Assembly (NCBI GenBank): GCA_002694985.1
Contig: NZNS01000010.1
Coordinates: 767,392 to 831,391, forward strand
DNA: 64,000 nt
Source: Parvibaculum sp.
Lineage (GTDB): Bacteria > Pseudomonadota > Alphaproteobacteria > Parvibaculales > Parvibaculaceae
Reading direction: 5' to 3'
Below are positions 61,443 through 64,000 of the stretch, piece by piece; position 1 is the first letter of the stretch, and each line of letters opens with the position of its first letter. The position numbers and the translations under genes were made by a program. The notes under the pieces are model-generated. The model had not been told where the DNA came from. It saw nothing but the letters and a program-made list of their open reading frames with translations, and did not search any database.

Positions 61443-62549
61443 ATGACCAAGGGATACGAATTCTACGGCGCGGAAGTGAGCTACTTCTCGGGCAAGGTGC
61501 GCGCCTATATGCGCTACAAGCGCATTCCCTTTTCCGAAATCACGCCGACGCGCGACATCTATCGCAATGTCATCATGGCGCGTGTCGGGTGGCCGGTGAT
61601 CCCCGTCGTCGTGACGCCGGAAGACGAGACCTGGCAGGACTCGAGCGAGATCATCGACAATTTCGAAGCCCGGTTTCCCGAAGCCTCCATTTATCCGGAA
61701 GGGCCGCGACAGAAATTTGCCGCACTCATGATCGAGGTGTGGGCGGATGAATGGCTGAAGCTGCCCGCGATGCATTACCGCTGGACGAAGAACCGCGATT
61801 TTGCGGTGAAGGAGTTCGGGCGGCTGTCACGGCCGGACCTCGACGAAGCGGGCCAGCGCGCGGTGGGCGAGGAAACGGCAAAGCCTTTTGCCGGTGCGCT
61901 GCAATTTCTCGGGGCCACGCCAGAGACGGGCCCGGCCATCGAAAAAAGCTATGAGGACTTGCTTGGCGAACTCGACGCGCATTTCGCGAAGCATGACTTC
62001 CTTTTCGGCACACGGCCTTCCATCGGCGATTTCAGCCTCTACGGGCCACTCTATGCGCACCAGTATCGCGATCCCGCCTCCGGCGAGATCATGAAGAGGC
62101 TCGCGCCCCATGTCGTGAAATGGGTGCAGCGCATGTCGAAGCCGCCGCATCCCAAGGGCGGCGAGTTTCTGCCGCATGACGAGGTGCCGGACACGCTGGT
62201 GCCCGTCCTTGCACGGATCATGCGCGAATATCTGCCGGTGCTGCTGAAGACGGCTGAGGCGCTGAAAGCCTATGTGGAGGCGCATCCCGAGCTTATCTCG
62301 GGCAAGGAGCCGCTGCCGCGCGCGCTGGGCACACATGAGTTCACGCTGGAAGGCACAACGGGGAGCCGCGCGATCTTTACCTTCGACCTGTGGATGCTGC
62401 AAAGGCCGCTCGATTTTCTGGCGACATTGCGCAAAGAACAGCGCGATGCAGTGATTTCCATGCTAGAAAAAGCAGGCGGGGAACGGCTTGCCGACTTCCC
62501 GCCCTATCCGCGTCTGACACGGCGCCAGTTTCGTCTTGTCGTCGAATGA
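61443..62549 (+). CDS. Long glutathione S-transferase family protein
   Basis: 368 residues, longer than the usual 200-230. N-terminal thioredoxin-like domain with YEFYGAEVSYFSGKVRAYMR, GWPVIPVVVTPEDE (cis-Pro) and QDSSEIIDNFEARFP. The helical domain runs from about 90 to 230 (FGTRPSIGDFSLYGPLYAHQ). A further 130 residues follow that I do not recognise. Ligand unknown. Confidence 0.85.
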   Translation: MTKGYEFYGAEVSYFSGKVRAYMRYKRIPFSEITPTRDIYRNVIMARVGWPVIPVVVTPEDETWQDSSEIIDNFEARFPEASIYPEGPRQKFAALMIEVWADEWLKLPAMHYRWTKNRDFAVKEFGRLSRPDLDEAGQRAVGEETAKPFAGALQFLGATPETGPAIEKSYEDLLGELDAHFAKHDFLFGTRPSIGDFSLYGPLYAHQYRDPASGEIMKRLAPHVVKWVQRMSKPPHPKGGEFLPHDEVPDTLVPVLARIMREYLPVLLKTAEALKAYVEAHPELISGKEPLPRALGTHEFTLEGTTGSRAIFTFDLWMLQRPLDFLATLRKEQRDAVISMLEKAGGERLADFPPYPRLTRRQFRLVVE

Positions 62550-62676
62550 GCGTTTGCCGAATGACCAATAGCGGTTTTTCTCACACCTTTTCGACTACCG
62601 GCAAGCTGCGCCTCACAAACCCGAGACGGCGGCGCCCGACGAGCCGCCCGAATTTCCAAAGCCCACAGGAGTCCCC

Positions 62677-62958
62677 ATGTCCAGCGAAGGCCTGCACGAA
62701 GCCAACCTCTCACCGCAAGCGCTCAACCTGCATCGCGCCATCGTATCGCTGATGGAAGAGCTTGAAGCCGTCGACTGGTACAACCAGCGCGCGGAAGCCT
62801 GCACCGATCCCGAGCTGACGAAAATCCTCGAGCATAATCGCGACGAGGAAATCGAGCATGCGGTGATGGTGATGGAATGGCTCAGGCGCAACAATCCGCG
62901 CTTCGACAAGGAAATGAAAGAGCGCCTGTTCAAGGACGGCTCGATCGGCAAGGACTGA
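62677..62958 (+). CDS. Encapsulated-ferritin-like protein (EncFtn)
   Basis: 93 residues from ATG 62677. The pattern NLHRAIVSLMEELEAVDWYN (first Glu ligand) and LEHNRDEEIEHAVMVMEWLR (second Glu/His ligands) matches encapsulated ferritins, which form a ring of dimers and oxidise Fe(II). The C-terminal tail after ERLFKDGSIGKD is shorter than in typical members, and no encapsulin-targeting sequence is visible. No shell gene is in the window; decayed genes follow instead. Confidence 0.88.
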   Translation: MSSEGLHEANLSPQALNLHRAIVSLMEELEAVDWYNQRAEACTDPELTKILEHNRDEEIEHAVMVMEWLRRNNPRFDKEMKERLFKDGSIGKD

Positions 62959-62967
62959 TTGCGGCAG

Positions 62968-63140
62968 GGCAGGCGCGGGTAACACACCTGCCCGCCACCG
63001 ACCACCAGCACCTCGCCGGTGATGAAGGATGCGCGGGCGCGGGCGAGGAATGTCGCGACGTCCACGATTTCCTCGACCGTGCCGGAGCCGCGCAGCGCGA
63101 CCGCGCGCCTGATCCAGCGCTCCCGCGCCTCCGCGCCGGG
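62968..63140 (-). pseudogene. Short-chain dehydrogenase fragment (C-terminal)
   Basis: Read leftward: ERWIRRAVALRGSGTVEEIV, then DVATFLARARASFITGEVLV and VGGGQV, the last third of an SDR. There is no Rossmann part and no start codon in the right frame upstream. It lies just beyond the EncFtn-like gene on the opposite strand. Confidence 0.75.
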
Positions 63141-63152
63141 AGGAGGAACTTC

Positions 63153-63279
63153 ATGGGCTACAGCCGGATCAAATCAGAGAAGCGCGGCAATTCAGCTTGT
63201 CACCTTGAACCGGCCGGACAGGCCGAACGCATGGGCGCCGAAAATGGCTGAGGACAGACGCGATTCAACGCGTGAATGA
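63153..63279 (+). pseudogene. Enoyl-CoA hydratase fragment (N-terminal, frameshifted)
   Basis: ATG 63153 behind GGGAGGAGG opens MGYSRIKSEKRG. After a frameshift near 63190 the text AIQLVTLNRPDRPNAWAPKM appears, the classic N-terminal strand of enoyl-CoA hydratases. The rest of the enzyme is missing. Confidence 0.75.
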
Positions 63280-63300
63280 CGACCCGGATATCCATCCCAT

Positions 63301-63426
63301 GCCGCGCGCATCCATGCAGGTGTGCAACATGACAACAAGGAACTTCATGTCGTAAAAGACGCGACACATTATTATATTGGCCACCCGGACAGGATGGCTG
63401 AAGCTGTGGCCATCGTGGCCGGGTGA
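63301..63426 (+). pseudogene. Alpha/beta hydrolase fragment (C-terminal)
   Basis: The text HDNKELHVVKDATHYYIGHP then DRMAEAVAIVAG and stop is the end of an alpha/beta hydrolase with its catalytic His (in THYY). The nucleophile half is absent. It ends 30 bp before the start of a complete hydrolase gene in the same direction. Confidence 0.65.
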
Positions 63427-63456
63427 CTCAAGAGAAAAACTGCTGGGTTGAACTTC

Positions 63457-64000
63457 ATGAATGCTGTTGTGCGTGGGATGCCGGTGCGGCGCGAACTGCC
63501 GCTGCCGGAAGGGGCGATTTCATATCTCGAATGGGAAGCGGACGCGCCGGACAAGACACCGCTCCATTTCGCCCATGCCAACGGCTTCAACGGCATGACC
63601 TATCAAAGGATTCTATCGGGGCTCGGCGACGCATTCCATGTGCGCGCCTGGGACGCACGCGGGCACGGCGCGACGACGCTGCCCGCCGATCCGACGAAAC
63701 ACCGCAACTGGTATGTCTATCGCGACGACCTGATCCAGATGGCGGAAGATTTCGTGAAGGCGAGCGGCAAGAAGATCATTCTTGCAGGGCACTCTTTGGG
63801 GGGCGCGGCAAGCGTGATGGCGGCGGCGGCGCGGCCCGACCTCGTGCGGGGGCTTGTGCTGATCGACCCGGTGATGATCCCATCGAGTGCGCGTTACATC
63901 ATGATGGTCTTGCAATGGCTCGGTATGCACAGCAACCCGCTTGCCGACGGTGCGGAGCGGCGGCGCGCTGTCTTCGCAGATCGCAAAACAATCGTTGATC
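63457..64000 (+). CDS. Alpha/beta hydrolase (partial, runs off the window)
   Basis: 181 residues visible from ATG 63457. HANGFNGMTYQRILSGLGDA, AWDARGHGATTLP and the nucleophile elbow LAGHSLGGAASVMAAAARPD (Ser about 114) establish the fold. The acid and His lie beyond the window. Substrate unknown. Confidence 0.9.
   Translation, partial: MNAVVRGMPVRRELPLPEGAISYLEWEADAPDKTPLHFAHANGFNGMTYQRILSGLGDAFHVRAWDARGHGATTLPADPTKHRNWYVYRDDLIQMAEDFVKASGKKIILAGHSLGGAASVMAAAARPDLVRGLVLIDPVMIPSSARYIMMVLQWLGMHSNPLADGAERRRAVFADRKTIVD

Overview
The window joins the right-hand part of an integrated prophage (about 1-23,500) to a stretch of host chromosome (about 23,500-64,000). High GC, tight ATGA/GTGA gene overlaps and the host block tRNA-Phe, yacG, RNase E/G, maf, infA, LMW phosphatase, UPF0262, hisD, DUF2948, murA point to an alphaproteobacterium. 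I cannot fix the genus from the sequence alone; a Parvibaculum-like member of Hyphomicrobiales is a guess.

Prophage. The left edge of the window cuts through a lambda-like head module read leftward: small terminase, GpA-type large terminase, a gpW-like connector of 68 residues, lambda-family portal, S49 protease, acidic scaffold and the start of a head-decoration protein. To its right lies a leftward early operon (6.5-15.5 kb). It holds a replication protein that joins a winged helix to a DnaA domain I and carries iterons inside its own gene, a complete phage-borne DNA polymerase III sliding clamp, an adenine methyltransferase, a possible CII-like regulator and many small unknowns. An immunity region (16.0-16.9 kb) has a Cro-like gene and an S24-type CI repressor around three operator-like palindromes. 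The same palindrome recurs at the promoter of a rightward operon (18.5-23.4 kb) that encodes a tandem paralogue pair, a ParB-like protein without ParA, small unknowns, an AlpA-like excisionase candidate and a tyrosine integrase. Between repressor and that operon is a leftward cassette of two lipoproteins and a zinc-ribbon membrane protein, probably cargo. The integrase stops just short of the 3' end of a tRNA-Phe gene, the likely attachment site. A 17-bp palindrome recurs eight times across the prophage, and I found no full match in the host DNA.

Host chromosome. After the conserved housekeeping block come tRNA-Thr, a TrmH-family RNA methyltransferase, photolyase, a divergent TauD-like/LysR pair with a palindrome between them, a cobalamin riboswitch followed by a BtuF-BtuC-BtuD importer, glutathione transferases, an HU protein with a histone-H1-like tail, nrdAB behind candidate NrdR boxes, a peptidase, a K+/H+ antiporter, and a lipid/acyl-CoA block (acyl-CoA dehydrogenase, MaoC hydratases, thiolase, hot-dog thioesterases). 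Near the right end is a gene for an encapsulated-ferritin-type protein without a shell gene beside it.

The host part also holds several decayed genes: a flavodoxin-type reductase with a 13-bp duplication, a FUSC-type exporter, a TetR regulator fused to an acyl-CoA dehydrogenase tail, and three neighbouring fragments of an SDR, an enoyl-CoA hydratase and an alpha/beta hydrolase. Two intergenic regions carry the same three-unit 11-bp-periodic Pho-box-like array. One of them is followed by a strong terminator, suggesting a small RNA.
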